NCBI GenBank assembly: GCA_017630395.1
Contig: JAGBVI010000001.1
Location: forward strand, 248,001-312,000
Source of the DNA: Paludibacteraceae bacterium
GTDB lineage: Bacteria > Bacteroidota > Bacteroidia > Bacteroidales > Paludibacteraceae
Length of the DNA stretch: 64,000 nucleotides
Direction: 5' to 3'
In this document: positions 37,180-45,184 of the stretch, piece after piece
Layout of the letters: every line of letters starts with the position of its first letter
Position numbering within the stretch: the stretch's first letter is position 1
The notes under the pieces: generated by a model
Database searches by the model: none
Seen by the model: the letters and a program-made list of their open reading frames with translations, nothing else
Told to the model about the DNA's origin: nothing
Position numbers and translations under genes: made by a program

Positions 37180-37521
37180 TTATTCTTCATTAATCTCAAT
37201 ATCCTCATCACGAGTAGGAGAGAAGAATTCAATATCCTCTACGCATGCACAGTCAAAGGAACGCCATGCAAAGATTTCTTCCCAATCTTCACCCTCACGC
37301 TTCCGCTCAATGCACCATACCTTAGTGTTCTTGTTGTAACACGTACCTCCCTTTGGGTCGGAGTAGCACATCTCGCCAGCAATGCCTTCGGAGCGCAGCC
37401 AATCAAAGTCACGAGTGCAAATCATCGTACAAAGACTTGCATCAGTTACCTTGGTGAAAGTTACCTTGTAGATACCCTTGGAGAGCATGCTCTCCACCTC
37501 TTCGCGTGTGTACTTAGACAT
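37180..37521 (-). CDS. WYL_2/DUF2693-like SH3-barrel protein
   Basis: 113 residues. The N-terminal part GIYKVTFTKVTDASLCTMICTRDFDW fits the small phage family DUF2693 (WYL_2, Sm-like SH3 beta-barrel), thought to bind ligands or nucleic acid in regulation. Preceded by a promoter with a GTAACCA/TGGTTAC dyad at the transcription start. Assignment by pattern only. Confidence 0.55.
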   Translation of the reverse strand: MSKYTREEVESMLSKGIYKVTFTKVTDASLCTMICTRDFDWLRSEGIAGEMCYSDPKGGTCYNKNTKVWCIERKREGEDWEEIFAWRSFDCACVEDIEFFSPTRDEDIEINEE

Positions 37522-37553
37522 AATTATTCGCTTAGTTTTGTTGTTTAGTTTGT

Positions 37554-37570
37554 GTAACCACCGTGGTTAC
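37554..37570. promoter_or_regulatory. dyad at transcription start, possible operator
   Basis: GTAACCA CCG TGGTTAC, a 7-bp dyad beginning about 7 bases after the -10 box. It could be a repressor site or the first hairpin of the mRNA. Confidence 0.5.
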
Positions 37571-37576
37571 GAGAGA

Positions 37577-37605
37577 ATTATACTACTTTTGAATCAGATT
37601 GTCAA
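37577..37605 (-). promoter_or_regulatory. sigma70-like promoter
   Basis: TTGACA, 17 bases, TATAAT, for the gene at 37180-37521. Confidence 0.8.
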
Positions 37606-37632
37606 GCTAATTTTGAAACTTTTGAAGATTTT

Positions 37633-38160
37633 TTAGTCTTCTACCTTATCCCAACCTGCAATATCACCATAAAATTCATAACCATAATCAGTTGCCCAAG
37701 TGAAGTATGCCTGTTCATAAGCAGTTGCCTTACTTCCATCCTTAAGTCCTCCTGTCTGAACATTTACTGTCCCTACTGCAATCAACTCTTCTCCAAAACC
37801 ACGTAAGCGTGCATAAATCTTCTCACCTTCACGAGATACCACTTCAATATCATAAGAAGCTGCACCATCACGATGACGAACCCATGCCCAGTAAGACTTG
37901 CCTACCTCAAGCTTGTCAACAGGCTCATCATACTCAGGGTAAATTTCATTAGGAATAAGACCAAACTTTTTAATGAAAATACGCTCCATGTCATTAATAA
38001 TCTCGCAACAAGCACCTTGGTAAGTGTTCTGCCTTACACGCCAATCACTACCTGTATGCTTCTCCCATTCCATGCTCAGGGAACGCAGATTCTCAGCAGT
38101 TTTGCGAATCTCCGTAACCAAACGGAGCGTCTCAATGTCTTTATCAGTCATGTTGTCCAT
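37633..38160 (-). CDS. hypothetical protein, 175 aa
   Basis: Helical N-terminal half (TDKDIETLRLVTEIRKTAENLRSL) and a beta-rich C-terminal half with VGKSYWAWVRHRDGAASYDIEVV and YARLRGFGEELIAVG, probably a small barrel. The frame extends to 38178 only via TTG; I use the ATG at 38160. Unknown. Confidence 0.6.
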   Translation of the reverse strand: MDNMTDKDIETLRLVTEIRKTAENLRSLSMEWEKHTGSDWRVRQNTYQGACCEIINDMERIFIKKFGLIPNEIYPEYDEPVDKLEVGKSYWAWVRHRDGAASYDIEVVSREGEKIYARLRGFGEELIAVGTVNVQTGGLKDGSKATAYEQAYFTWATDYGYEFYGDIAGWDKVED

Positions 38161-38170
38161 AGTTTTATTT

Positions 38171-38353
38171 TTATACAAAAATTATCCAAATAATCCAACC
38201 AATAAACCACAAAGGAGCTGTTAGAATAGCGAAAACTGTTACATACATCAGAACATTCAATAAGAAAATCACTATTGCATATAGTACATAAAGTACCAAA
38301 CACAACAGGATTTGAAATGCTATTCTAATTTCCTCTATCGTTTTACAATACAT
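38171..38353 (-). CDS. two-helix membrane protein, paralogue A
   Basis: 60 residues, almost all hydrophobic after MYCKTIEEIRIAFQ, ending TAPLWFIGWIIWIIFV. Closely resembles the 56-residue protein at 39334-39504, so a duplicated pair. Overlaps the upstream gene by 11 bases. Likely an inner-membrane phage protein, perhaps exclusion or lysis related (inference). Confidence 0.6.
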   Translation of the reverse strand: MYCKTIEEIRIAFQILLCLVLYVLYAIVIFLLNVLMYVTVFAILTAPLWFIGWIIWIIFV

Positions 38354-38576
38354 GTTCTACTCCAAAAGTTCCTGTAAAGAAATAGTGATTTTTGTTCTCA
38401 AGTCTGACTTCGGCATCTTCATCCTCATCTACCACTCCCTCACCAACAAGTCCATTGTCAGTCTTTACAATGATTTCATCTCCATTACGAGCAATGACTT
38501 CAACAATGTGGCTCTTCCCTGCCCCATAAATGTCTTGTCCTACTACTTCATATCGTTTTCCTACTGTTATTTTCAT
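38343..38576 (-). CDS. small beta-rich protein, 77 aa
   Basis: MKITVGKRYEVVGQDIYGAGKSHIVEVIARNGDEIIVKT looks like a compact SH3-like barrel. The end is acidic then aromatic. Lies between two membrane protein genes. Unknown. Confidence 0.55.
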   Translation of the reverse strand: MKITVGKRYEVVGQDIYGAGKSHIVEVIARNGDEIIVKTDNGLVGEGVVDEDEDAEVRLENKNHYFFTGTFGVEHVL

Positions 38577-38580
38577 ATCA

Positions 38581-38724
38581 TTAGAAAGGGCATTCTACGT
38601 TTTCAAGAATCCACAGAATAGGAATCATCAGAATAAGTCCTACGAGGAAGTTAAGGAAAAGGCTGAAACCAAGGATGCAAATGCAGTGGTAGATTTCGTA
38701 AGCTTTTTTGAAGAAGTTAATCAT
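38581..38724 (-). CDS. membrane microprotein, 47 aa
   Basis: MINFFKKAYEIYHCICILGF followed by a hydrophobic stretch to about residue 40. First gene after the promoter at 38754-38781; in line with the following genes (4-base gap). Confidence 0.5.
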   Translation of the reverse strand: MINFFKKAYEIYHCICILGFSLFLNFLVGLILMIPILWILENVECPF

Positions 38725-38753
38725 GTTCGTGTTTAGTTTGTTGTTCCGAGGGA

Positions 38754-38781
38754 ATTATACACCAGTTCAGATAATTGTCAA
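38754..38781 (-). promoter_or_regulatory. sigma70-like promoter with conserved leader
   Basis: TTGACA, 16 bases, TATAAT, then TCCCTCGGAACAACAA, the same start-of-transcript sequence as at 41431. Confidence 0.8.
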
Positions 38782-38800
38782 GAACTTTTTGAAAAATCTT

Positions 38801-39295
38801 TCAAATTTTTATTTCATCAAGAAGATTTTTAAATTTCAATTCCGATTTTTGTATTTTTTCAATTTTAGCATTCCGCACACGTTCTGAAATCCTATTTTCT
38901 TCACCGTGCAAAAAATTTTTGATAAACTGCTTTACATTCAAGTAGATACTCGCTTCATTATCAATAATTTCGTTACAAATCTCATTATCTCCCCATATAC
39001 CTTTTTTAATGATAATAAGATTGGGGTCATAAATGTTGATATCTTCATAACAAAATCTTACATAGCCTGTTTCACTATGAAACCTGCCACAATAATAAAA
39101 GAGTTTATAAGTTTTATTACCAATGTTCCATTGAAAATAAGTTTTAGGCTGCTTACTACATCCACCACCATCTTCATCATATCTGTTCCATGTTTCTTTA
39201 CAAATACAATGAATAAAATTTTCCTGATGTTTGACAAATAATAAATCAAACACTTTATTATAAAACTCCTCTTGAAAGGGTTGATTCTCTAACAT
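38801..39295 (-). CDS. hypothetical protein, 164 aa
   Basis: ATG at 39295 (MLENQPFQEEFYNKVFDLL) preferred over an alternative start inside the upstream gene. Contains HCICKETWNRYDEDGGGC and a beta-rich middle; basic helical C-terminus. Unknown. Confidence 0.55.
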   Translation of the reverse strand: MLENQPFQEEFYNKVFDLLFVKHQENFIHCICKETWNRYDEDGGGCSKQPKTYFQWNIGNKTYKLFYYCGRFHSETGYVRFCYEDINIYDPNLIIIKKGIWGDNEICNEIIDNEASIYLNVKQFIKNFLHGEENRISERVRNAKIEKIQKSELKFKNLLDEIKI

Positions 39296-39333
39296 AACTT
39301 TATATATAATTGTCAAGAACTTTTTTGATTTTT

Positions 39334-39504
39334 TTATGAAAAAAGTATCCAAAGTATTCCACCAATAATCCAAAACGGTGCAGTGATAGTCAGAAAGAAC
39401 ACGATATAGAGAAAAATATTCAGGAATATAACCACTGTTACATATACTAGATAGATTAGTATTGCAAAAATGGTTTCAATAATTTCCTCTAATGTCCCAA
39501 ACAT
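39334..39504 (-). CDS. two-helix membrane protein, paralogue B
   Basis: 56 residues: MFGTLEEIIETIFAILIYLV ... TAPFWIIGGILWILFS, paralogous to 38171-38353 (shared TIEEI/TLEEI start and TAPxW end). Stop is TAA. Not covered by any longer frame. Confidence 0.55.
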   Translation of the reverse strand: MFGTLEEIIETIFAILIYLVYVTVVIFLNIFLYIVFFLTITAPFWIIGGILWILFS

Positions 39505-39516
39505 ATTTGAATTTTA

Positions 39517-39924
39517 TCAAATATTCTTCCACTTTTTACCATCCCAGTAGGAAATGTACTCAGGGTAGTCAAAGTAACGATTCTTTTTCAGTTCAAGAAC
39601 TTCTTTCTTAGTCTTGGCAATACCACAGTTGTAACCATCCTCATACCATTCCACTTTAGGCTTATCGTAATCGTATTCAATACGACCAAATAAAAATAAA
39701 CCATCACTTGCATTCTTTTTCTCATAACCAAGAAAGCGAATGCCATGTCCTTCTCCACCATCAGCACATCCTTCTGTCATGTAGTGAAGAAACTCCTCCA
39801 CCTTATCCACATCGTTCATGTTCTTCTGCAACCATTCAAGGTTATCCATACCATCAAAGAAGCTCTGACCATAATGATACTGACCGTCCTTACTTTTACC
39901 AATAATTAATGCACGTGTAGCCAT
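39517..39924 (-). CDS. hypothetical protein, 135 aa
   Basis: Begins MATRALIIGKSKDGQYHYGQSFFDG; repeated aromatic/acidic segments (YDYDKPKVEWYEDGYNCG, YWDGKKWKN). The N-terminus resembles phage proteins that start MATRAxI, of unknown role. Confidence 0.55.
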   Translation of the reverse strand: MATRALIIGKSKDGQYHYGQSFFDGMDNLEWLQKNMNDVDKVEEFLHYMTEGCADGGEGHGIRFLGYEKKNASDGLFLFGRIEYDYDKPKVEWYEDGYNCGIAKTKKEVLELKKNRYFDYPEYISYWDGKKWKNI

Positions 39925-39949
39925 AATTGTATAGTTTTTGTTTGAATTT

Positions 39950-40159
39950 TTATTCTTCTACCATCCAACCTTCAAACAGGTCAATGGTCATAAGTCCGTT
40001 CTTAGTACATGAGATGTCTACCTGCTCCTCATTTTCGTATTCGTTCTCTCTATGATTTGCTCTAATCCACACACTGCAATCTTCAAGGCTAAGTCCTTGA
40101 GATGCTGCTGCGTTCTGTATCATCTCTACTAATCTTGCTGCTGAAAGTTGAGTAAGCAT
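39950..40159 (-). CDS. small protein, paralogue of 41499-41705
   Basis: 69 residues: MLTQLSAARLVEMIQNAAASQGLSLEDCSVWI. The pattern xLxAAKLIxMI ... GxSLEDCxVxI recurs in the protein at 41499, so a duplicated family. First gene after the promoter at 40196. Confidence 0.55.
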   Translation of the reverse strand: MLTQLSAARLVEMIQNAAASQGLSLEDCSVWIRANHRENEYENEEQVDISCTKNGLMTIDLFEGWMVEE

Positions 40160-40195
40160 AGTTTTTATTACTTTCTTTGTTTGTTTCGTCAGGAG

Positions 40196-40225
40196 ATTAT
40201 ACTACAAGTTTCAGATATTTGTCAA
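40196..40225 (-). promoter_or_regulatory. sigma70-like promoter
   Basis: TTGACA, 18 bases, TATAAT, then CTCCTGACGAAACAA, like the 42046 promoter. Confidence 0.7.
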
Positions 40226-40233
40226 GCTAATTT

Positions 40234-40745
40234 TTATATTCTTTTAGAATAAAAATCAACTTCTTCTTCTAATTTTTTCTTTTTAGAAAGAACAAGCTCT
40301 CGATTTGAAAAAATTGGTTGAAAAAGAATATCGTCAATTGTTAAATTTTCTTCAGATGCTATATCTTGTGCCACAGAAAACAAACTAACTCTCAATCCGT
40401 TCTTCCGTTTTTCATCTACAATCTCATCAAGTTTTTTTCGCGCTGCTTCGATTTTTTATCTAATTTGGAAGCATTTTCCATTTCAATTTCCCAATCCGTA
40501 TTGGTTAATTTCATTTTGGCTTCAATTAGTTTATTCGTATGCGATTTCCTCAAAGATTCTTCAATTTCTCTCCTCCTTTCTTCATCTTTTCTACGAATCG
40601 CTTCAGCATTTCTTTTTCTAATTTCAGAAAAATGATTTCTGTCGCGTTCGCATTGTGCGACAAGACTTCTGTATTCTTCATCGCGCAGACGACGCATTTC
40701 TTCTCTGTCTGCCCATTCTTGTTCAATTCGACTATATCCAGACAT
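40234..40745 (-). CDS. coiled-coil protein with likely -1 frameshift
   Basis: The zero frame gives a charged coiled coil (MSGYSRIEQEWADREEMRRL ... SKQREKNLMRL) ending in a TAG at 40416. At 40431-40437 the mRNA reads A AAA AAC, a classic -1 slippery heptamer. Shifting there continues the coiled coil (KKLDEIVDEKRKNGLRVSLF) through about 65 more residues to a TAA at 40234, whereas the zero-frame alternative is only a short basic tail. Either programmed frameshifting or a homopolymer sequencing error (seven A). Function unknown. Confidence 0.55.
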
Positions 40746-40759
40746 GGTTTCTATTTTTT

Positions 40760-41089
40760 TTAAATGTTTAATTTTTTATAATTATCAAAAATAGTTCCAT
40801 TAAACGATTTGATTTTAGCAAATTGGATTTCCAAAGTGGAATCATCTTCAAAGAAAAATCCATCAAATATACACACAAATGTTTCTCTGTCTGGAAGTAG
40901 TGTTACACTTCTCAATTTGTCAAATTCATATGCAATCCAAAAATCTAAATTATCGTCTTTGGAATACTCACAGATTTCTATTCTATCTGAAAAAATTTTT
41001 GTATAAATGCTTCTATTCGTGATTAAACGCCACTCATTTGTATCAATCGCAATGAGTAATTTTTTAAATTCTTCTATTTTATGTTTCAT
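40760..41089 (-). CDS. hypothetical protein, 109 aa
   Basis: MKHKIEEFKKLLIAIDTNEW then alternating beta strands. No motif. Same operon as the dyadic neighbours. Confidence 0.55.
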   Translation of the reverse strand: MKHKIEEFKKLLIAIDTNEWRLITNRSIYTKIFSDRIEICEYSKDDNLDFWIAYEFDKLRSVTLLPDRETFVCIFDGFFFEDDSTLEIQFAKIKSFNGTIFDNYKKLNI

Positions 41090-41103
41090 GACTCAAAGTG
41101 CGT

Positions 41104-41403
41104 TTACATCACCTTGGAAAGAAGCTCAACCATCTTCATCTTGAAGTCATCAGACCACTCCCATACAATTTCATCATCAGCCACATAGCGACCATCGCCC
41201 AAGTCACGGAGCATATCACGAGGACGCTCACAATCCTTGGTCTTGATAGCGAACTCAGGCATCAAACTGCACAGAGCGTTCCTGCGAATGTTATGGTAAA
41301 GGCTCTGAACCACGAAGAACTGAGAAGTACCATAGGACAGACGGATTGCCTTGCGACCTGCAAGAGCACGAGCGGCATTGATAAGCTGAATAGGAGTTTG
41401 CAT
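41104..41403 (-). CDS. hypothetical protein, 99 aa
   Basis: MQTPIQLINAARALAGRKAIRLSYG ... ERPRDMLRDLGDGRYVADDE. Helical, basic N-terminus; unknown. Codon use is more GC-rich than its neighbours. Directly follows a promoter with the conserved TCCCTCGGAACAACAA leader. Confidence 0.55.
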   Translation of the reverse strand: MQTPIQLINAARALAGRKAIRLSYGTSQFFVVQSLYHNIRRNALCSLMPEFAIKTKDCERPRDMLRDLGDGRYVADDEIVWEWSDDFKMKMVELLSKVM

Positions 41404-41430
41404 GTTAGTGTTACTTGTTGTTCCGAGGGA

Positions 41431-41459
41431 ATTATACCAGATTTTTGAATTTTTGTCAA
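41431..41459 (-). promoter_or_regulatory. sigma70-like promoter with conserved leader
   Basis: TTGACA, 17 bases, TATAAT, then TCCCTCGGAACAACAA. Confidence 0.8.
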
Positions 41460-41498
41460 GCTAATTTTTGAATTTTTTGCGAATTAAATTTCATCTAC

Positions 41499-41705
41499 TC
41501 ACAATTCTTCGTTTTGTTCGTGTGTAATTACGATACCATAACCATGCATCACCTCAAAAGTAAATTCATCCGTTTTATCAGAACAAGTTTGTTTCCATTT
41601 GTCCTGAATAGTAACACGACAATCTTCCAAACTCTGACCTGACTGTTTGGCAAAATCAGTAATCATTTGAATGAGTTTTGCTGCTGTTAAATAATCCGTT
41701 TTCAT
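41499..41705 (-). CDS. small protein, paralogue of 39950-40159
   Basis: 68 residues from the ATG at 41705: MKTDYLTAAKLIQMITDFAKQSGQSLEDCRVTI. See 39950 for the shared pattern. Unknown. Confidence 0.55.
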   Translation of the reverse strand: MKTDYLTAAKLIQMITDFAKQSGQSLEDCRVTIQDKWKQTCSDKTDEFTFEVMHGYGIVITHEQNEEL

Positions 41706-41747
41706 TTTAGTCACCAAGTAGTTCCACGAATTTGCGAAGGTCTTCCT

Positions 41748-42014
41748 TCATCTCTGAAAAATGTAAATTTCGTTAGTAGCCTCACTATCACCATCAGTAA
41801 CGGTAATAATAATTTGATTACCAATTTCCTGAACATTCACCTGCATTCCAAAATCAGAAGAATATCCATCACCATCCGTTACAATAGAATTCTGATTGAA
41901 AGCAATCGTTTCAAAAGTGGGTGCGCTGAATGCCATCCTCTGCGAATAAAGAGAAGCATACAAGCAAGTCTGTCCGTCAAGGGATTGAATAAGATTGATT
42001 TCTTCGTTAGTCAT
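41748..42014 (-). CDS. small protein, paralogue of 42091-42351
   Basis: 88 residues from the ATG at 42014 (MTNEEINLIQSLDGQTCLYA). Shares MTNE start, ISL/IxSL helix and a SDGDG/TDGDG turn with the protein at 42091. Longer upstream frame ignored because a promoter lies there. Unknown. Confidence 0.55.
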   Translation of the reverse strand: MTNEEINLIQSLDGQTCLYASLYSQRMAFSAPTFETIAFNQNSIVTDGDGYSSDFGMQVNVQEIGNQIIITVTDGDSEATNEIYIFQR

Positions 42015-42045
42015 GTTTTTCTTCCTTTCTTGTTTCGTCAGGGAG

Positions 42046-42074
42046 ATTATACACTGAAATTCCAATAATGCCAA
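42046..42074 (-). promoter_or_regulatory. sigma70-like promoter
   Basis: TTGGCA, 17 bases, TATAAT, leader CTCCCTGACGAAACAA. Confidence 0.7.
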
Positions 42075-42090
42075 GAACTTTTTTGAAATT

Positions 42091-42351
42091 TTATAAAGAA
42101 TTAATGTTGGCAACCCTTGCGACCTGCAAAGTATAACCACTATTTCCAATCATTACGTCAAAGGAAGTTCCGTTTCCACGCTCACGGCAAATACGCAGAC
42201 TTTCAAGAGAATGGGAGTAATAACAACCGTCTCCATCTGAAATACAAATCTCATTATCATTTACTGTGGCAACTTCTCCATCAATAAGAATTACATATTC
42301 ATCGTTGTTACCAATGGAGCGGAGGATGCTAATAAGTCTTTCGTTAGTCAT
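42091..42351 (-). CDS. small protein, paralogue of 41748-42014
   Basis: 86 residues: MTNERLISILRSIGNNDEYV ... EICISDGDGCYY. Paralogue of the adjacent downstream gene. Own promoter upstream (42383). Unknown. Confidence 0.55.
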   Translation of the reverse strand: MTNERLISILRSIGNNDEYVILIDGEVATVNDNEICISDGDGCYYSHSLESLRICRERGNGTSFDVMIGNSGYTLQVARVANINSL

Positions 42352-42382
42352 TGTTTTCTCTTTCTTCTGTTGTTCCAAGAGG

Positions 42383-42411
42383 ATTATACACTGAAAATCT
42401 AATAATGTCAA
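42383..42411 (-). promoter_or_regulatory. sigma70-like promoter
   Basis: TTGACA, 17 bases, TATAAT, leader CCTCTTGGAACAACAG, a variant of the conserved leader. Confidence 0.75.
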
Positions 42412-42426
42412 GAACTTTTTTGAATT

Positions 42427-43371
42427 TTATTTTCTTTTTATTAAAATTCTACCAAAAACAGCCTTTCCGTCTAATACTGGTCCTTTTGATATAACCATTT
42501 TGTCACCTTTTTTAATCCATCGTTCTTCTCCAATGAACCATCCTTTTTCTTCATTTGATTCCTTATAATGATTGAGCAACCCCACAATTTCAAACACATC
42601 ATCGTCTCTAAAATCTAAGTATGAGGAAGGAGCACCAATTAACCCATCGTAATCCATAGGAATTTCATTCCTAGACTTCACATGAATAGCATCAAAGTTG
42701 TCATATTTTCTATAATTATTAGAATTATAACTGACACCTGTATCAAAAGGCTGTTCTTTTTCTTGTCCGTCTCCAAAATTAGTCCACCATGAGCATGTCA
42801 CTTTACATACCTTTTTACCATTAACAATCTTATCACTATTGTAATCATTAGGAACTTGGAACATCATTCCTACATTCCTAATCTTACCATACCATATAAG
42901 ATTTTTCTTATAAAACTCAAATATTTCTTTTACAAATATGGATTCTCCTCTGCCTAATATGCAAAACTTTTTTCCACTATTCACAACCCAAATGATAAAC
43001 TCCTTGAACAACGAAAACGGAGGATTTGTTGCAATTATATCGGCTTCCTTTATCAATTCTTGAACCTCATCACTCTGATAATCTCCGTCACCTTCTAATT
43101 CTCCATCTGTAACACCTTGATTATCAACAATTCTATATTTTCCACTAGGGTATGATGTGAAAATTAGTTTTTTAATCCCCCATTCTTCTTTTACATCTTC
43201 AAAGAATTTGCAAAAATTACTCAAATCATAATCATCACAAGGGCAAGCAACAATTGAACCTTTGAATTCATCTTTATGATGTATCATTTCATCTTTGATG
43301 GTGAGATATTGAGTATAAAACTCATCTTTCTTTCCACCTTTTGCTCTCCTCATTGTTTCATTGGTTGCCAT
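42427..43371 (-). CDS. EcoRI-type adenine-specific DNA methyltransferase
   Basis: 314 residues. KGGKKDEFYTQYLTIKDEM near the start, ACPCDDYDLSNF (about 42-53, SAM-binding region) and IIATNPPFSLFKEFI (NPPF at 116-119, the catalytic motif of N6-adenine methylases) together fit the EcoRI methylase family. Expected to methylate adenine in phage DNA, protecting it from host restriction or marking it; no partner nuclease is present. The ATG at 43371 lies 6 bases after a TATAAT box, suggesting a leaderless mRNA; the -35 is poor. Confidence 0.8.
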   Translation of the reverse strand: MATNETMRRAKGGKKDEFYTQYLTIKDEMIHHKDEFKGSIVACPCDDYDLSNFCKFFEDVKEEWGIKKLIFTSYPSGKYRIVDNQGVTDGELEGDGDYQSDEVQELIKEADIIATNPPFSLFKEFIIWVVNSGKKFCILGRGESIFVKEIFEFYKKNLIWYGKIRNVGMMFQVPNDYNSDKIVNGKKVCKVTCSWWTNFGDGQEKEQPFDTGVSYNSNNYRKYDNFDAIHVKSRNEIPMDYDGLIGAPSSYLDFRDDDVFEIVGLLNHYKESNEEKGWFIGEERWIKKGDKMVISKGPVLDGKAVFGRILIKRK

Positions 43372-43401
43372 ATTACTATTATACATTAGTTCTATAAACA
43401 A

Positions 43402-43435
43402 GAAAACCCCAAATCCTTTCGGAAATGGGGTTTTC
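43402..43435 (-). terminator. intrinsic terminator after SPFH gene
   Basis: GAAAACCCCA / TGGGGTTTTC hairpin between the SPFH gene and the methylase. Confidence 0.75.
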
Positions 43436-43454
43436 AAGCACACGGATGGGGATT

Positions 43455-44468
43455 TTAGTTAGCTGAGGTGGGGGTAGGCTGTCTAAAAGCCTGATTGAGC
43501 ATGTTCATAAGTGGCTGAATCGCATCTGAACCAACATTGATATGGGGAACTTTGGCATCGCCTACTCGCTGAATCGCTTCATAACGAATAAGATTCTCAC
43601 CAATGGCATCATTCAATGCTCTGCGACCTTCTGCCTCTTTCTTCATACCTTCTGCCTCTGCTGTTCGCATGGCAAGAATAGCTGCTGCTTCCTGCTGCTT
43701 ACGATAAAGCTCTGCATCTGCTTCTGCCTTAGCCTTGTCAAGAGCACCCTGTGCTTCCTCACGAACTCGGTTAGCCTGAGCACGACCCTCTGCAAGCTGA
43801 ATCTCCTCATTTCTGCGAGCAATTTCAAGCTGAATAGCCTGTCGCTCATACTCCTGTGAAGCTTCTACCTTGCGAGTAATGCCAGCAGTCACACTCTCAG
43901 GGGGAATGGTATGTCCAATCGTCACGCTCTCAATGATAAAGGGAGTTCCCTCAAAGTGTTCACGAAGAATGTTCTCTACCTTAGTAGTGATTGCAGGGAT
44001 ATTAGCAGGGGCATCAAGACCACGATACTCTGCAATGGAGGTACGAACCGCAGTGCGGAATGGCTGCTTCACGAAGCTGTTGTAAGCATCAGTAGCAATG
44101 GCTTCAGGGGTATGTTCTACCTCACTAATAGCACCATACTGCTCCACGAATTCCTTAATCTTGGTGGGGTCAATACGCCATACAAGGTGAGCTTCTGCAT
44201 TCATCTTGAGCTGGTCTGCTGCACGAATGTCATCAAAGCTCTCCATCATTGTATAAGGAGTTACACATACAACGATAGAATCCTGTCGCCATACCATACC
44301 TGTACCACCAGGACCATTGATTACCTGCTTGAATTCCTTACAACCCCATACAGGATTGGAATACACATAGGCAGCATAACCACCGTCCACCTTCTCGTTG
44401 CTCATGTTGCAAAGGCATACAATACCACTCACAAAGAGCAAAGCACCAAGTGCAATAATCTTATTCAT
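43455..44468 (-). CDS. SPFH/prohibitin (band 7) domain protein
   Basis: 337 residues: an N-terminal hydrophobic helix (about 4-21), a band-7 domain (VYSNPVWGCKEF to VTIGHTIPPE), then a long Ala/Glu/Arg coiled coil (AIQLEIARRNEEIQLAEGRAQANRVREEAQGALDKA, cut here by region 215-290). SPFH proteins form membrane-anchored rings or cages that organise membrane domains and proteases; homologues are frequent in jumbo phages. The first helix is probably a membrane anchor. Located between dUTPase and the methylase. Codon use is relatively GC-rich. Confidence 0.85.
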   Translation of the reverse strand: MNKIIALGALLFVSGIVCLCNMSNEKVDGGYAAYVYSNPVWGCKEFKQVINGPGGTGMVWRQDSIVVCVTPYTMMESFDDIRAADQLKMNAEAHLVWRIDPTKIKEFVEQYGAISEVEHTPEAIATDAYNSFVKQPFRTAVRTSIAEYRGLDAPANIPAITTKVENILREHFEGTPFIIESVTIGHTIPPESVTAGITRKVEASQEYERQAIQLEIARRNEEIQLAEGRAQANRVREEAQGALDKAKAEADAELYRKQQEAAAILAMRTAEAEGMKKEAEGRRALNDAIGENLIRYEAIQRVGDAKVPHINVGSDAIQPLMNMLNQAFRQPTPTSAN

Positions 44469-44485
44469 ATGTCTTATTAGTCTTA

Positions 44486-45184
44486 TTACTTGTTAGCGAG
44501 TTTTTCTGTTGAACCAAAACCACCTTCGCCACGTGCGGTCTCAGTAAGTTCTTCTGTCTCAATAAATTCCATCTCAATGGTCTTCTTAGCTTTGAGCTGG
44601 CAGCAGGTATTGAGAAGTCGGATAATGCTGTAATCATCGTAAGTAGTCCAATTAGCGGAATACACGGCATACATGATACCACGATAATCATTATCCACAG
44701 TTCCAAGGGAGTTGTGCATCTGATAATCAGTCTTGGTAGTTCTGCTGCAAGGTTCAAGAGAAATGTAAATCTCTGCATCCTCAGGAGCACAACGAAGTCC
44801 TGTATTGAACCACAACTGCTTCCATCCCTTATTAGGAGTTTCGTCCTTGAGCCAATCGCGGAATCGTCTTGCCCATGAACGCTTATCCATCTTGCGGAGT
44901 TTCTGACATGCAGCAGTAATTTCTGCATTAGTCCGACACTCCACTTCCCAACCGTTATGTGCAATCATCTTCACAGAAATAGGATTAACATCCCATCCTG
45001 CTGCAACTGCTGTGCCACGCTTAGGAACATTACCGTAACACTGAATTTGAATGCGCGTGGAAGATTTTTTAACATCTCCCTTTACACAATTCAGTTCAGT
45101 CTGGGTAATAGATGTGACTGTGCTGTCACTAACAGCAGAAACATCACTTGTCTTCTTTTTTCGTTTCTTCGGTTTGTCTACCAT
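44486..45184 (-). CDS. dut: dUTP diphosphatase (dUTPase)
   Basis: 232 residues. Trimeric dUTPase motifs are present: I AAGWDV (61-66), II SRT (147-149, after ISLEPC), III GTVDNDYRG (161-169) and V RGEGGFGSTE (218-227). Converts dUTP to dUMP, limiting uracil in phage DNA. It is longer than the usual 140-160 residues because of a basic N-terminal tail (KPKKRKKK) and an insert at about 68-125. The ATG lies 41 bases inside the upstream gene, which suggests translational coupling. Confidence 0.9.
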   Translation of the reverse strand: MVDKPKKRKKKTSDVSAVSDSTVTSITQTELNCVKGDVKKSSTRIQIQCYGNVPKRGTAVAAGWDVNPISVKMIAHNGWEVECRTNAEITAACQKLRKMDKRSWARRFRDWLKDETPNKGWKQLWFNTGLRCAPEDAEIYISLEPCSRTTKTDYQMHNSLGTVDNDYRGIMYAVYSANWTTYDDYSIIRLLNTCCQLKAKKTIEMEFIETEELTETARGEGGFGSTEKLANK

